The notes under the pieces: model-generated
Database searches by the model: none
What the model saw: the letters and a program-made list of their open reading frames with translations, nothing else
Told to the model about the DNA's origin: nothing
Shown here: positions 8,984-17,465 of the stretch, one piece after another
Layout: every line of letters starts with the position of its first letter
Position numbering within the stretch: position 1 is the stretch's first letter
Source of the DNA: Candidatus Ichthyocystis sparus
Lineage (GTDB): Bacteria > Pseudomonadota > Gammaproteobacteria > Burkholderiales > 2013Ark19i
Length of the DNA: 64,000 nt
Reading direction: 5' to 3'
NCBI RefSeq assembly: GCF_900078745.1
Contig: NZ_FKII01000061.1
Coordinates: forward strand, 186,001 to 250,000
Position numbers and translations under genes: made by a program

Positions 8984-9874
8984 CTACTGATTTTTATCAG
9001 TATTAATTCCTGGGTGTTTATTTTTGGGTTGTTCAGTGGTACAGGGTTCGAAGTATATGGTGCGGGTCATGTCAATAGCCGAGTAGTCTTTTCTTATGTC
9101 AGGAGGGAATGGGTAAGACGGAAAGGCTTTGCGTATGATTGTTAAAGCAGACTCATCCAGATATTTACTTCCCGATCCCCTATCAATTCTTATTTTTTCA
9201 AGAGTTCCATTTTGTTGTATGGATATGGTTACGATAATGCTGAAGGGGTGATTTCGTGCTTGTACTGGAAAATTACTGGATCCTATTTTTTCAATTCTTT
9301 CAGCGATAGAATTTATGTATTCTGCGTGAGATGCTTTTTTTGCTGTTATTCCTACAAACAGCCGTTTTTTTTCACTTTGTTCTACTTGTACCATTTTGTG
9401 GAGTTGTGCTTTGATTGCCTTGAGTAGTTTTTTTAGATCTTCATTTAGATATCCTTGGCCTGTATGTTGCTCGCGTGGATGTGTTGATGGCAAAATGAAA
9501 ACAAGATCCATGGAATAAGATCTTGTTACCCAATGGGAAAGGTTTGAAGTGGAGGTAGATGATTTTTCCTGCTTTTTATGTGTGCCATCGCTGTTTTTGT
9601 GTGCATATTGTACAAATGAACGGATAATGTTATTTCCCTCTGTGGTAGATCCACCACCATGGCTGTTTTTTTGTGCCTGAAATTTTGCAGTCATGGGAGA
9701 TGTAGTATTGTCATTAGTATTTATTACTATTGCTTCTACTGAATGGAAACGTTGTTTTTTACTAACCAAAAATGTTGTCCCTAAGGACAGTATGAGTATG
9801 TGGGTGCACAGAGATATAAAGGTTGATAGGTGTATTCTCTTTATGTGCGAAAATAGTTTTATTGAACTTAGCAT
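8984..9874 (-). CDS. TonB-like energy transducer protein
   Basis: A 296-aa protein with a basic N-terminus, one transmembrane helix (about 17-37), a long periplasmic linker, and a TonB C-terminal domain at about 195-270 (IVTISIQQNGTLEKIRIDRGSGSKYLDESALTIIRKAFPSYPFP). The HGGGSTTEG and AEYINSIAERIEKIGSSNFP segments match a betaproteobacterial TonB-related family rather than classic Pro-rich TonB. No exbB/exbD lies nearby, so it may use ExbBD elsewhere or the TolQR proteins encoded at 15.6-16.7 kb. The tail beyond the domain is Lys/Asn-rich. Confidence 0.8.
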   Translation of the reverse strand: MLSSIKLFSHIKRIHLSTFISLCTHILILSLGTTFLVSKKQRFHSVEAIVINTNDNTTSPMTAKFQAQKNSHGGGSTTEGNNIIRSFVQYAHKNSDGTHKKQEKSSTSTSNLSHWVTRSYSMDLVFILPSTHPREQHTGQGYLNEDLKKLLKAIKAQLHKMVQVEQSEKKRLFVGITAKKASHAEYINSIAERIEKIGSSNFPVQARNHPFSIIVTISIQQNGTLEKIRIDRGSGSKYLDESALTIIRKAFPSYPFPPDIRKDYSAIDMTRTIYFEPCTTEQPKNKHPGINTDKNQ

Positions 9875-9963
9875 ACGTGAGTACTCTATTAATGAATTTC
9901 ATTGCCTATTTGCGCTTCAATGAGAGTATATTATTTTTGTGATAATGGGTTAATCATAATGTT

Positions 9964-10428
9964 ATGAGCATGTTGTCAGAACTTTTACCACCAGCTAATG
10001 TTTTGATCAATGTTGAGGTGGGGAGCGTAAAAAAACTGTTCGAATTAATGGGGATTTTCTTCGAAAATAGGTTCGGGGTTCCCAAGGATGTGGTGTATCC
10101 TGCTTTGTTTGAAAGAGAAAGATTAGGCTCTACACTTATTGCAGATGGTTGTGAATGGGCGATTCCGCATGCTGTGATTGCATCAATTTCCGAAATTTTA
10201 TGTGGCCTTGTTCGCCTAAAGGATCCAGTAATTTTCGATCGCCGTGGGCGTTATGCGTCTTTTTTTCTGTTTGTTTTGACTCCTCCTACTTGTAGTGATA
10301 AGACATCTTCTATCTATAAGGAATGGTCCATGCTGTCAAACCGCAAAGATGTCATTAAAACTGCTCAAATTATTGACGATCCGTCTGCTCTTTACCAATA
10401 CCTCTTTCATTTTTGCTGTTATGACTGA
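9964..10428 (+). CDS. ptsN: nitrogen-type PTS enzyme IIA (PtsN)
   Basis: A 154-aa EIIA-Ntr domain protein, a regulatory phosphocarrier. The phosphorylation site is His69 in AIPHA, preceded by RERLGST. Compared with the usual STGxGxGIAIPH loop, this protein has about two extra residues (STLIADGCEWAIPH). The C-terminal half follows the family (FDRRG...FFLFVLTPP), although the VLTPP block is normally VLVP. It is the first gene of a long plus-strand run and lies divergent from the TonB-like gene across 89 bases. rpoN and hpf, its frequent neighbours, are absent. Confidence 0.85.
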   Translation: MSMLSELLPPANVLINVEVGSVKKLFELMGIFFENRFGVPKDVVYPALFERERLGSTLIADGCEWAIPHAVIASISEILCGLVRLKDPVIFDRRGRYASFFLFVLTPPTCSDKTSSIYKEWSMLSNRKDVIKTAQIIDDPSALYQYLFHFCCYD

Positions 10429-10434
10429 ATTATT

Positions 10435-11478
10435 ATGATTAAAAGGGTTTGGCTATGTCCTTTTTTTGTCCTTCTTTTTTTTCTGGCCAGCTGTGATTCA
10501 AACCATGTTACCGAGCGTCAGTCCTTTGTTTTTGGGACCTTGGTAGAGGTTATAGTTTCCAACGCTACAAAAGAGCAGGCCAATTGGGCAATAGATGAAG
10601 TTATGCATGATTTTGATCGTCTCAATAGGCAATTTCACCCGTGGGAGAAGCCAAGCGAGCTGGTATCTCTTAATGAACATATTGCTGCAGGTAAGCCGTT
10701 CAAGGCATCTTCCGATATGGTTTTTATGATAAAGGATATGCAATATTACGAGAAATTAACTAAAGGATTATTTAACACAGCTATAGGTCTTTTGATAGAT
10801 TTGTGGGGATTTCATTCCTCTAGTTTTGTTCCATGTGTACCATCTGCTAAATCCATTCGTTTTTTGCTTTCGAAGAAGCCATCTTTGGGGGATTTGTCGA
10901 TTGATGATAGGGGATATGTTCGTTCTAGTAATCGATTTGTATCGCTAGACGACGGTGGATATGCTAAAGGATTAGCTTTGGACAGGGCGATTGATATTAT
11001 GAAGCATCACAACATAAAGAATGCTTTGATAAATATAGGTGGCAACGTTATAGCAATCGGGAAAAATAATGGTAATAATTGGTTAATTGGCATACGTGAT
11101 CCTCGGTTAGCGCGTGCTTTTGCTATCATACCGCTTCGCGATGGTGAGTCCATTGGAACGTCGGGTAATTATCACCGGTATTTCGATTATAAGGGTGTTC
11201 GATATTGTCACATTATCAATCCGTTTTTAGGCTATCCGCCATTGGGAGTTGAGTCTGTAACTGTTTTGATTGAGAGGAGGACACATTCTGGTGTAAGGTC
11301 CGATGTTTTGTCAAAGCCGCTGTTTTTGTCAGACTCATCTAGTTGGATTGAGTTAGCTAAGTCGTTGGACGTTAAATTAGCTGCTCGTGTATTCGAAGGA
11401 AAGTATGAAATGACTTCTAGCTTAGCAAAACGAGCTGTATTTATTGACCCCAAAATTACCATTGTAAAGTTATTTTAA
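10435..11478 (+). CDS. apbE: FAD:protein FMN transferase ApbE, lipoprotein
   Basis: A 347-aa ApbE-family protein that covalently attaches FMN to target flavoproteins such as Rnf/Nqr subunits. A lipoprotein signal ends at LASC (Cys20), placing it at the periplasmic face. Family motifs are VSLDDGGYAKGLALDRA (about 170-186, the DLGGIAKG block), ALINIGGNVIAIG, WLIGIRDP, and IGTSGNYHRYFDYKGVRYCHIINPFLGYPP (the TSGDY..HIIDP.TG block). One residue is changed, HIINP for HIIDP. It starts 6 bases after ptsN. No flavoprotein target is nearby. Confidence 0.93.
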   Translation: MIKRVWLCPFFVLLFFLASCDSNHVTERQSFVFGTLVEVIVSNATKEQANWAIDEVMHDFDRLNRQFHPWEKPSELVSLNEHIAAGKPFKASSDMVFMIKDMQYYEKLTKGLFNTAIGLLIDLWGFHSSSFVPCVPSAKSIRFLLSKKPSLGDLSIDDRGYVRSSNRFVSLDDGGYAKGLALDRAIDIMKHHNIKNALINIGGNVIAIGKNNGNNWLIGIRDPRLARAFAIIPLRDGESIGTSGNYHRYFDYKGVRYCHIINPFLGYPPLGVESVTVLIERRTHSGVRSDVLSKPLFLSDSSSWIELAKSLDVKLAARVFEGKYEMTSSLAKRAVFIDPKITIVKLF

Positions 11479-11543
11479 CTTGCAATAAGGGACATTCTGT
11501 TTGAATAGTATTTGTTTACTATCTTCTCTTAGGATCATTTTTT

Positions 11544-12323
11544 GTGGAGCGTATTTTGAAGGCATTTCAGAGTGGTGGTATGGAATATATAGAGTTTAAG
11601 GGATCGGTACTTACTGTGGTGACAGCTGTTTTAAAGACAGTGGACATTATATTTTTAGAATCTGCTCTTGTTCGTAGGTTGTCAAAAACCCCTGATTTTT
11701 TTTCAGATGAACCTACTATAATCGATACGTCTAGAATAGAATCCAACGCTAGTATAAATTGGATGGCAGTTGTAAGGTTGTTATGTTCTCATGGACTAAA
11801 ACCATTTGCCGCAAAAAGTGTTCATCCTAGTCACTGTGCTTCGGCGGCTCGTGCAGGTCTTTCTGTAGTTGATTGCGGTTCTGGTGTTAGGGATTTTATA
11901 AAAAGCCAACATCATGATGTGGAAGCAGCTAAGAACGTTATAGGTGATGTTACATCTTGTGATCAGCAGCCAATTAAAGAAAGTATGAACATTGACAAGC
12001 CGGTGCGTTCTGGTCAGCAAATTTATTGTAGAGGGGATATTATTGTTTTGAACGTGGCTAGTGCAGGCTCTGAGCTAATTTCCGACGGCAATATTCATAT
12101 ATATGCACCATTGCGTGGCCGAGCTTTAGCTGGAGCTTCTGGTGATGTTTCTTCCATGATATTCACAACTTGTTTTGAAGCGGAGTTGATTGCAATTGCT
12201 GGGGTTTATAGGAATTTTGAGGAAGGTATTCCCCCTCGATTGATGTCTAAACCTGTGAAAATCTCACTAGTTCAAAAGGGTCGTGATGGTCACGATATTT
12301 CTATTGATGTGCTGACAAATTAA
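11544..12323 (+). CDS. minC: septum site-determining protein MinC
   Basis: FtsZ polymerisation inhibitor, 259 aa. The N-terminal MinC_N domain (about 1-110) includes the FFSDEPTIIDTS block. A linker follows, then a C-terminal right-handed beta-helix (about 145-255) with the conserved RSGQQIYCRGDIIVLNVASAG and GNIHIYAPLRGRALAG blocks that bind MinD. GTG start. It begins a minC-minD-minE operon with 39 bases before minD. The preceding 65 bases contain an AT-rich inverted repeat (11505-11522) of unknown meaning. Confidence 0.95.
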   Translation: MERILKAFQSGGMEYIEFKGSVLTVVTAVLKTVDIIFLESALVRRLSKTPDFFSDEPTIIDTSRIESNASINWMAVVRLLCSHGLKPFAAKSVHPSHCASAARAGLSVVDCGSGVRDFIKSQHHDVEAAKNVIGDVTSCDQQPIKESMNIDKPVRSGQQIYCRGDIIVLNVASAGSELISDGNIHIYAPLRGRALAGASGDVSSMIFTTCFEAELIAIAGVYRNFEEGIPPRLMSKPVKISLVQKGRDGHDISIDVLTN

Positions 12324-12362
12324 CTATTTTGAACAATTTTGTTTTGAGACAAAGGAGATACT

Positions 12363-13172
12363 GTGGCTCAAGTTGTTGTTATCACTTCGGGAAAAGGTGG
12401 TGTTGGTAAGACGACAACCAGTGCGAGTTTTGCTTCTGGCTTGGCAATGAAAGGTCATAAAACTGTCGTTATTGACTTTGACGTTGGGCTGCGCAATCTT
12501 GATTTGCTTATGGGTTGTGAGCGTCGTGTGGTTTACGATTTTGTCAATGTTATAAATGGAGAAGCTACACTATTTCAAGCTCTGATTAAGGATAAGTATA
12601 GCCCCAATTTACATATACTTCCTGCATCTCAGACGCGTGACAAGGATGCACTTACGGAGGAGGGTGTTCAGAAAGTTTTGGAAGATCTGTCATCCATGGG
12701 GTTTGATTACATAATATGTGATTCCCCCGCTGGTATTGAACATGGTGCTATTATGGCTCTTCGTTTTGCTGAGGTTGCTGTAATTGTTACCAATCCTGAG
12801 ATTTCCTCCGTACGTGATTCAGATCGAGTTTTAGGAATTTTACAGGCTAAAGCCAAAGAAAGTAACGGTGATCCAGTTAAGGAATATCTGTTAGTTACTC
12901 GGTACAGTGTGAGGCGTGCTGAATCTGGTGAGATGCTTGCTTTTTCTGATGTTCAGGAGATTTTAAGGATTCCTTTAATCGGTGTTATACCTGAGTCAGA
13001 AATGGTTCTTCAGGCTTCGAATCAAGGTAAGCCTGTTATTCATATGGCAGAGCATGATAGTGCCCAGGCATATAGGGATGTGGTCGATCGTTTTTTAGGA
13101 GAGGATAGACCTCTTAGGTTTGTTTCCGCTGAGAAACAGGGCTTGTTGAGAAGAATCTTTGGAGGGAGGTAG
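12363..13172 (+). CDS. minD: septum site-determining protein MinD
   Basis: Membrane-associated ParA/MinD ATPase that recruits MinC and oscillates with MinE, 269 aa. The deviant Walker A GKGGVGKTT starts at residue 10. DFDVGLRNLDLLMG, DYIICDSPAGIE (switch II) and TNPEISSVRDSDR are all canonical. The C-terminal amphipathic helix LLRRIFGGR is the membrane-targeting sequence. GTG start behind AAGGAGA. It ends 2 bases before minE. Confidence 0.97.
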   Translation: MAQVVVITSGKGGVGKTTTSASFASGLAMKGHKTVVIDFDVGLRNLDLLMGCERRVVYDFVNVINGEATLFQALIKDKYSPNLHILPASQTRDKDALTEEGVQKVLEDLSSMGFDYIICDSPAGIEHGAIMALRFAEVAVIVTNPEISSVRDSDRVLGILQAKAKESNGDPVKEYLLVTRYSVRRAESGEMLAFSDVQEILRIPLIGVIPESEMVLQASNQGKPVIHMAEHDSAQAYRDVVDRFLGEDRPLRFVSAEKQGLLRRIFGGR

Positions 13173-13174
13173 CT

Positions 13175-13441
13175 TTGTCTTTATTTGATTTTATATTTCA
13201 CGGCCGTCAAAAATCAGCGGAAGTTGCTAAGGAAAGGTTGCAGATTATTTTAGCACACCAAAACGCTGGTGGGCGCAATCATAACTTTTTGCCAGCCCTT
13301 CAAAAGGACTTAATCGCCGTGATTTCAAAGTATGTTTCTGTTAGTGATGAGGATATAAAGGTTGCTCTAGAAAAACAAGGTGACTATGAGGTCATAGAAG
13401 TTAACATTATTATCCCAGAAGAAGCTAAGCATGAGCTATGA
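13175..13441 (+). CDS. minE: cell division topological specificity factor MinE
   Basis: An 88-aa MinE that stimulates the MinD ATPase and confines MinCD to the cell poles. An N-terminal membrane-targeting helix (LFDFIFHG) is followed by the anti-MinCD segment AKERLQIILAHQN and the beta dimerisation domain (DLIAVISKYVSVSDEDIKVALEKQG...LEVNIIIPE-like). TTG start behind GGAGGGAGG. The stop overlaps the ruvC start by 4 bases (ATGA). Confidence 0.96.
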   Translation: MSLFDFIFHGRQKSAEVAKERLQIILAHQNAGGRNHNFLPALQKDLIAVISKYVSVSDEDIKVALEKQGDYEVIEVNIIIPEEAKHEL

Positions 13442-13926
13442 AAGCACGAATTCTCGGTTTAGATCCAGGATCACGTTTGACTGGATTTGGGGTAATTGAC
13501 TGTTTTTCCTATTTTAAATTCCAGTACGTTTCTAGTGGCGTTGTGCGTATGACGCAGAAGGTTTTAGCAATTCGTCTCAAAGAACTGTTCGAGGGTGTCA
13601 GTACGGTTATCAATACGTTTTCGCCTGATTGGATTTGTGTTGAGAAGGTGTTTGTTAATGTTAATCCGCGTTCTACTCTTTGCCTAGGGCAAGCAAGAGG
13701 TGTTGTTTTGTGTTCTGCTGCCATGTCTGGTTTACCTATAGCGGAGTATACTGCTCTGCAGATTAAAAAGTCTGTTGTGGGAAATGGACATGCTGGAAAG
13801 AATCAGGTGCAGTACATGGTTGCATACTTACTTTCTCTGCAAGAAAAAGTCGGGTCTGATGCATCTGATGCCTTGGCATGTGCAATTTGTTGTTCTCAGC
13901 GTATTTTTTCGTCGTCTAAGTTGTAG
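13438..13926 (+). CDS. ruvC: Holliday junction resolvase RuvC
   Basis: Dimeric endonuclease that cuts Holliday junctions, 162 aa. RILGLDPGSRLTGFGVID carries the first catalytic Asp (residue 8). CVEKVFVNVNPRSTLCLGQARGV holds the catalytic Glu. VGNGHAGKNQVQYMV is the DNA-binding region, and SDASDALACAICC provides the C-terminal catalytic Asp pair. Start and stop are coupled to minE (4-base overlap), and ruvA follows after 10 bases, so min and ruv genes appear to share a transcript. Confidence 0.96.
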   Translation: MKARILGLDPGSRLTGFGVIDCFSYFKFQYVSSGVVRMTQKVLAIRLKELFEGVSTVINTFSPDWICVEKVFVNVNPRSTLCLGQARGVVLCSAAMSGLPIAEYTALQIKKSVVGNGHAGKNQVQYMVAYLLSLQEKVGSDASDALACAICCSQRIFSSSKL

Positions 13927-13936
13927 GTGTTTGGCT

Positions 13937-14530
13937 ATGATAGGTTACTTAAGTGGTATTTTGGCGGATAAGAGTCCCATACATGTTGTCATTGAATGTA
14001 GTGGTGTAGGCTATGACGTTGATATACCTATGTCTACTTTTCATCAGCTGCCAGATATTGGGCATGTAGTTTTGTTGAGAACCCATTTATCAATTCGCGA
14101 CGATGCTCATTTGCTCTTCGGATTTTTTACGGAAGAAGAGCGTGTTTTCTTTAGGCAGATAATTAGGACTAATGGAGTAGGAACTCGTCTTGCATTAGCA
14201 ATATTGTCAACCATGAGCTTGGGTCAGTTTTCGGCTGCTGTTATGTCTAAGGATGTGTGTTTTTTAAAGACAGTTCCTGGCGTTGGGTCTAGATTGGCTG
14301 AGAGATTAACATTAGAGATGAAGGATTTTTGCTACTCATACAATAACCATGAGGACAAGTTGAAAAATGTACCATGCATTGTGAAATCGGCGCTTGGTGA
14401 CGTACAAAATGCCCTTATATCTTTGGGATATTCAGCTAAGGAGATTGCATCCATTATTCCCAAAATTTCCCGTGATGCCAGTGTATCTGATGCTATAAAA
14501 CTAGCTCTTAAGTATCTTTCTAGCGCATGA
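13937..14530 (+). CDS. ruvA: Holliday junction branch migration protein RuvA
   Basis: Tetrameric DNA-binding subunit of the RuvAB motor, 197 aa from the ATG at 13937 ([14 protein letters not shown]). Longer in-frame starts exist upstream inside ruvC, but the family begins here. Domain I is the OB fold (about 1-62, with [15 protein letters not shown]). Domain II holds the helix-hairpin-helix motifs ([14 protein letters not shown] and [18 protein letters not shown]). Domain III (about 148-197) binds RuvB and includes [16 protein letters not shown]. It ends 4 bases before ruvB. Confidence 0.95.
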   Translation: MIGYLSGILADKSPIHVVIECSGVGYDVDIPMSTFHQLPDIGHVVLLRTHLSIRDDAHLLFGFFTEEERVFFRQIIRTNGVGTRLALAILSTMSLGQFSAAVMSKDVCFLKTVPGVGSRLAERLTLEMKDFCYSYNNHEDKLKNVPCIVKSALGDVQNALISLGYSAKEIASIIPKISRDASVSDAIKLALKYLSSA

Positions 14531-14534
14531 TGCC

Positions 14535-15542
14535 ATGATAGAGATCGATCGTCTTGTTACTCCCAAATGCAATAATGAAAGCGACGATTCGCTAGAGCAT
14601 GCACTGCGCCCAAGAAGTTTATCTGAGTATGTTGGTCAAACAGCTATTTCGGAGCAACTGTCAATTTTTATGCAAGCTGCTAAGCAAAGGCAAGAGTCTT
14701 TGGATCATGTTTTGTTATTTGGCCCTCCAGGATTAGGAAAGACAACCTTGGCAGCTATTATCGCTCGTGAAATGGGAGTAAACCTAAGACAGACTTCGGG
14801 TCCGGTCATAGAAAAATCTGGTGATTTAGCTGCAATTTTGACAAATATAGAAAGAGGCGATGTTGTTTTCATAGATGAAATACATCGATTATCACCTTCT
14901 GTTGAGGAAATTTTGTACCCTGCCCTTGAGGATTACAGGTTAGATATCCTTATTGGTGAAGGTCCTAGTGCACGTTCGGTGCGATTGGATTTGGTCCCGT
15001 TTACTTTAGTTGCAGCTACTACTAGAGCTGGAATGCTAACTAATCCCCTTAGGGATAGGTTTGGCATAGTTTTTCGGTTATTGTTTTACTCTAGTGATGA
15101 CCTTACTCTCATAGTAAAGCGTTCGGCCAAGCTGTTAGGAGTTGAGGTTGATGATCGTGCTGCCTTTGAGATTGCTCGTCGCTCACGAGGTACTCCAAGG
15201 ATAGCTAATCGTCTATTGCGTAGGGTTAGGGATTTTGCCGAAGTTAAGGCTGATGGCTGTATTGCATATGATGTAGCATGTTCGGCATTGAAGATGTTAC
15301 AGGTTAATAAGTTTGGACTAGACCATAACGATTTAAGATTTCTGAGATCAATTCATGATTACTTCAATAATGGTCCAGTTGGTTTGGAAAGTATTGCTGC
15401 TGCTTTGGGTGAATCTGTGGATACTATAGAAGATGTGATAGAGCCATTTCTAATTCAGCAAGGATTTGTGCAAAGAACTGCTCGTGGTAGGGTGCTTTTA
15501 CCCAAGTCACATAGTTGTATAGAAGAATCTTCCGACTTTTAA
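14535..15542 (+). CDS. ruvB: Holliday junction branch migration ATPase RuvB
   Basis: AAA+ hexameric motor of RuvAB, 335 aa, close to the usual length. It shows [12 protein letters not shown], Walker [14 protein letters not shown] (about 62-74), [14 protein letters not shown], Walker [24 protein letters not shown], sensor 1 LVAATTRAG and the arginine finger region LRDRFGI. The C-terminal winged helix (about 265-330) contains [15 protein letters not shown] and [17 protein letters not shown]. tolQ follows 18 bases downstream; the ybgC thioesterase often found at the start of tol clusters is absent. Confidence 0.97.
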   Translation: MIEIDRLVTPKCNNESDDSLEHALRPRSLSEYVGQTAISEQLSIFMQAAKQRQESLDHVLLFGPPGLGKTTLAAIIAREMGVNLRQTSGPVIEKSGDLAAILTNIERGDVVFIDEIHRLSPSVEEILYPALEDYRLDILIGEGPSARSVRLDLVPFTLVAATTRAGMLTNPLRDRFGIVFRLLFYSSDDLTLIVKRSAKLLGVEVDDRAAFEIARRSRGTPRIANRLLRRVRDFAEVKADGCIAYDVACSALKMLQVNKFGLDHNDLRFLRSIHDYFNNGPVGLESIAAALGESVDTIEDVIEPFLIQQGFVQRTARGRVLLPKSHSCIEESSDF

Positions 15543-15560
15543 AGAGAAAGGTTAGGGGAC

Positions 15561-16265
15561 ATGTCAGTTATTGAGGTAGTGCAATCAGCAACTTTAGTAA
15601 CTAAGGTTGTTTTATTTATGTTATTCGTTATGTCTATTTTTTCATGGGCTGTAATTTTGTCAGAGTATGTTGTTTTAAGACGTCTCATTTTTCATGTTAC
15701 AGCAATAAATCGTAGAATTAGTGGGTTCTCTAGTGTTCTAGATATAGGAGATTACCTAAAAAAATGTGTCTTACTTTCAGTATTTATATACATATTCGAA
15801 CGAAGTGAAAGAATTTGTAAAAAGGCTTTTTCTAATCAACAGCCTTTATTACCATCAGAGATTATGATGCCCATTCGTATTTGTGCCGATGATGAGGTAT
15901 CAAAATATGTCAGTACCATTGGGCCTCATGTTTCGTACTTGGGGATGATTGGTTCTGTTGCGCCATATATAGGATTGTTAGGAACTGTTTGGGGCATTGT
16001 AAGCGCTTTTCATGGATTTGCTGATCTATCAAGAGTAACGTTATCTCAGGTGGCTCCTGACATATCTGAGGCATTAATATCAACTGCTGCTAGTCTTGTT
16101 GTTGCAATCCCGGCTGTTATTGCATATAGCAGGTTGAATTTACTTGTGGATGAGTTGGCACGTGCCGTTTGTGACTTCAAAGAGTATTTTTTGTTGCAAT
16201 TATACACTCACTTAATATCTGGAGAATATGTGTGTTGGGAAGAACAAGACAAAGGGAGACTGTAG
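15561..16265 (+). CDS. tolQ: Tol-Pal system proton channel subunit TolQ
   Basis: MotA/TolQ/ExbB family protein, 234 aa, with three transmembrane helices (about 15-38, 133-155 and 170-192). The core motif block VAPYIGLLGTVWGIVSAFHGF and the helix-3 region DISEALISTAASLVVAIPAVIAY are present. With TolR it uses the proton gradient to energise TolA during constriction. It overlaps tolR by 34 bases. Confidence 0.95.
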   Translation: MSVIEVVQSATLVTKVVLFMLFVMSIFSWAVILSEYVVLRRLIFHVTAINRRISGFSSVLDIGDYLKKCVLLSVFIYIFERSERICKKAFSNQQPLLPSEIMMPIRICADDEVSKYVSTIGPHVSYLGMIGSVAPYIGLLGTVWGIVSAFHGFADLSRVTLSQVAPDISEALISTAASLVVAIPAVIAYSRLNLLVDELARAVCDFKEYFLLQLYTHLISGEYVCWEEQDKGRL

Positions 16266-16651
16266 TACAGCTCAACATTATCCCATTGATTGATGTTATG
16301 CTGGTCCTACTAGCAGTATTTATGATAACAGCCCCAATTATGAATGTGTCAGACATTAGTCTACCATCAGTATCTGGCGGGCGTGCTTCACCTTCGCATA
16401 GATTCTTGTCTATTAAGTTGAGTTTAGATGGCATCCGCTTTTCTGATTCAAACAAGGCAGTGGATCGGTCTGTTACGGCCTCCGAGCTAAGAGGAGAACT
16501 ATCATACTACAGTAATCCTGGGTCGACAGATGTATCTATCCTAGCAGATGAAAAAATACCGTACGGTCAAGTCATGGGCATATTTTCTATGCTTCGTTCA
16601 TTGGGATTTGTTAATCTAAGCCTTGTAGTTCAGGATGAAGTTCGAACTTAA
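16232..16651 (+). CDS. tolR: Tol-Pal system protein TolR
   Basis: ExbD/TolR family protein, 139 aa. The N-terminal transmembrane helix carries the proton-coupling Asp in LNIIPLIDVMLVLLAVFMI (about residue 20). The periplasmic domain ends in VSILADEKIPYGQVMGIFSMLRSLGFVNLSLVV, the typical TolR block. GTG start behind GGAGAATAT at 16221, chosen because it lies at normal spacing. It pairs with TolQ at the inner membrane. Confidence 0.93.
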   Translation: MLGRTRQRETVVQLNIIPLIDVMLVLLAVFMITAPIMNVSDISLPSVSGGRASPSHRFLSIKLSLDGIRFSDSNKAVDRSVTASELRGELSYYSNPGSTDVSILADEKIPYGQVMGIFSMLRSLGFVNLSLVVQDEVRT

Positions 16652-16665
16652 TTCTAGGCAGACAG

Positions 16666-17448
16666 ATGCTTAAAAAATTTTTTGTCTTGTCACTTTTTAT
16701 TCATGTGGTTCTGTTTTTGCTATTGATGATTTTTGCTTCCCAAGGAGCATCTACTAATAAAATTGGTGCTCCCATTAATGTAGCAATGAGGACATCAGCT
16801 TCGTATCTTAATAATGAACATGGTCATTTGCCAGATAAATCTGAAGACACTTATTCACGTGATGATATTGTTGCCAAACAACACCCAGCAGCAAGTGCCG
16901 TAAAGGAGATGGCGGTTAAACCTGAAGAAAAAAAGACAAAAAAAGTAATGCACGTGGATAATAACAAAAAACAAAAAGCAGTTGAACACAATGCATATAA
17001 AAAAAATGATTCCGTAACAAATACAAAGAAGAAGATAATTTCTATTTCTCATAAAAGAATTATGGAGAGCTTGTTGGCAGAGAAAAATAAGGTCGAACAC
17101 GAGAGGAGAGAACAGTACCTTAGTAAACAATTAGAAAATCAATCTGGTTCTACAATAGCTGGTGTCATAGCTCGTAGGCAATATCTTAATGATATTCGTA
17201 ACAAGATATATGCTGGAGTTTTTTCATCTACTTCGTTTTCTTCTGCCCTGGAGACTGTAGTAAAGCTTGTTCAAGACCATAGTGGCAGGGTTATGTCAGT
17301 CAGCATAATCAAGAAAAGTGGCAATGATACCTATGATAGGCAGGTAGTTTCCGCTGTCTATAGAGGTAGCCCACTTCCGTTACCTAAGCATGCAGATATG
17401 TTTCAAGACGCTATCATCATGAAATTTAGCCCTCAAAGGAAACTTTAA
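16666..17448 (+). CDS. tolA: Tol-Pal system protein TolA
   Basis: A 260-aa TolA linking the TolQR motor to Pal. It has one N-terminal transmembrane helix (about 5-25), a charged Lys/Glu-rich helical middle (about 85-165) and a C-terminal domain (about 170-260) with a TonB/TolA fold (LETVVKLVQDHSGRVMSVSIIKKSGN..YDRQVVSAVYRGSPLPLP). It is shorter than E. coli TolA because the helical domain is short. It starts 14 bases after tolR and ends 17 bases before tolB. Confidence 0.92.
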   Translation: MLKKFFVLSLFIHVVLFLLLMIFASQGASTNKIGAPINVAMRTSASYLNNEHGHLPDKSEDTYSRDDIVAKQHPAASAVKEMAVKPEEKKTKKVMHVDNNKKQKAVEHNAYKKNDSVTNTKKKIISISHKRIMESLLAEKNKVEHERREQYLSKQLENQSGSTIAGVIARRQYLNDIRNKIYAGVFSSTSFSSALETVVKLVQDHSGRVMSVSIIKKSGNDTYDRQVVSAVYRGSPLPLPKHADMFQDAIIMKFSPQRKL

Positions 17449-17465
17449 AAAATTATGGGTTCTAT

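Noticed and set aside
11505-11522. Inverted repeat ATAGTA/TACTAT before minC as an operator
   Set aside because: It is short and entirely A/T apart from one G-C pair per arm; such palindromes are frequent by chance in this AT-rich genome and nothing links it to a regulator.
13775-13936. An N-terminally extended RuvA starting inside ruvC
   Set aside because: The 54 extra residues overlap ruvC and do not resemble RuvA; the ATG at 13937 gives the normal family start and length.
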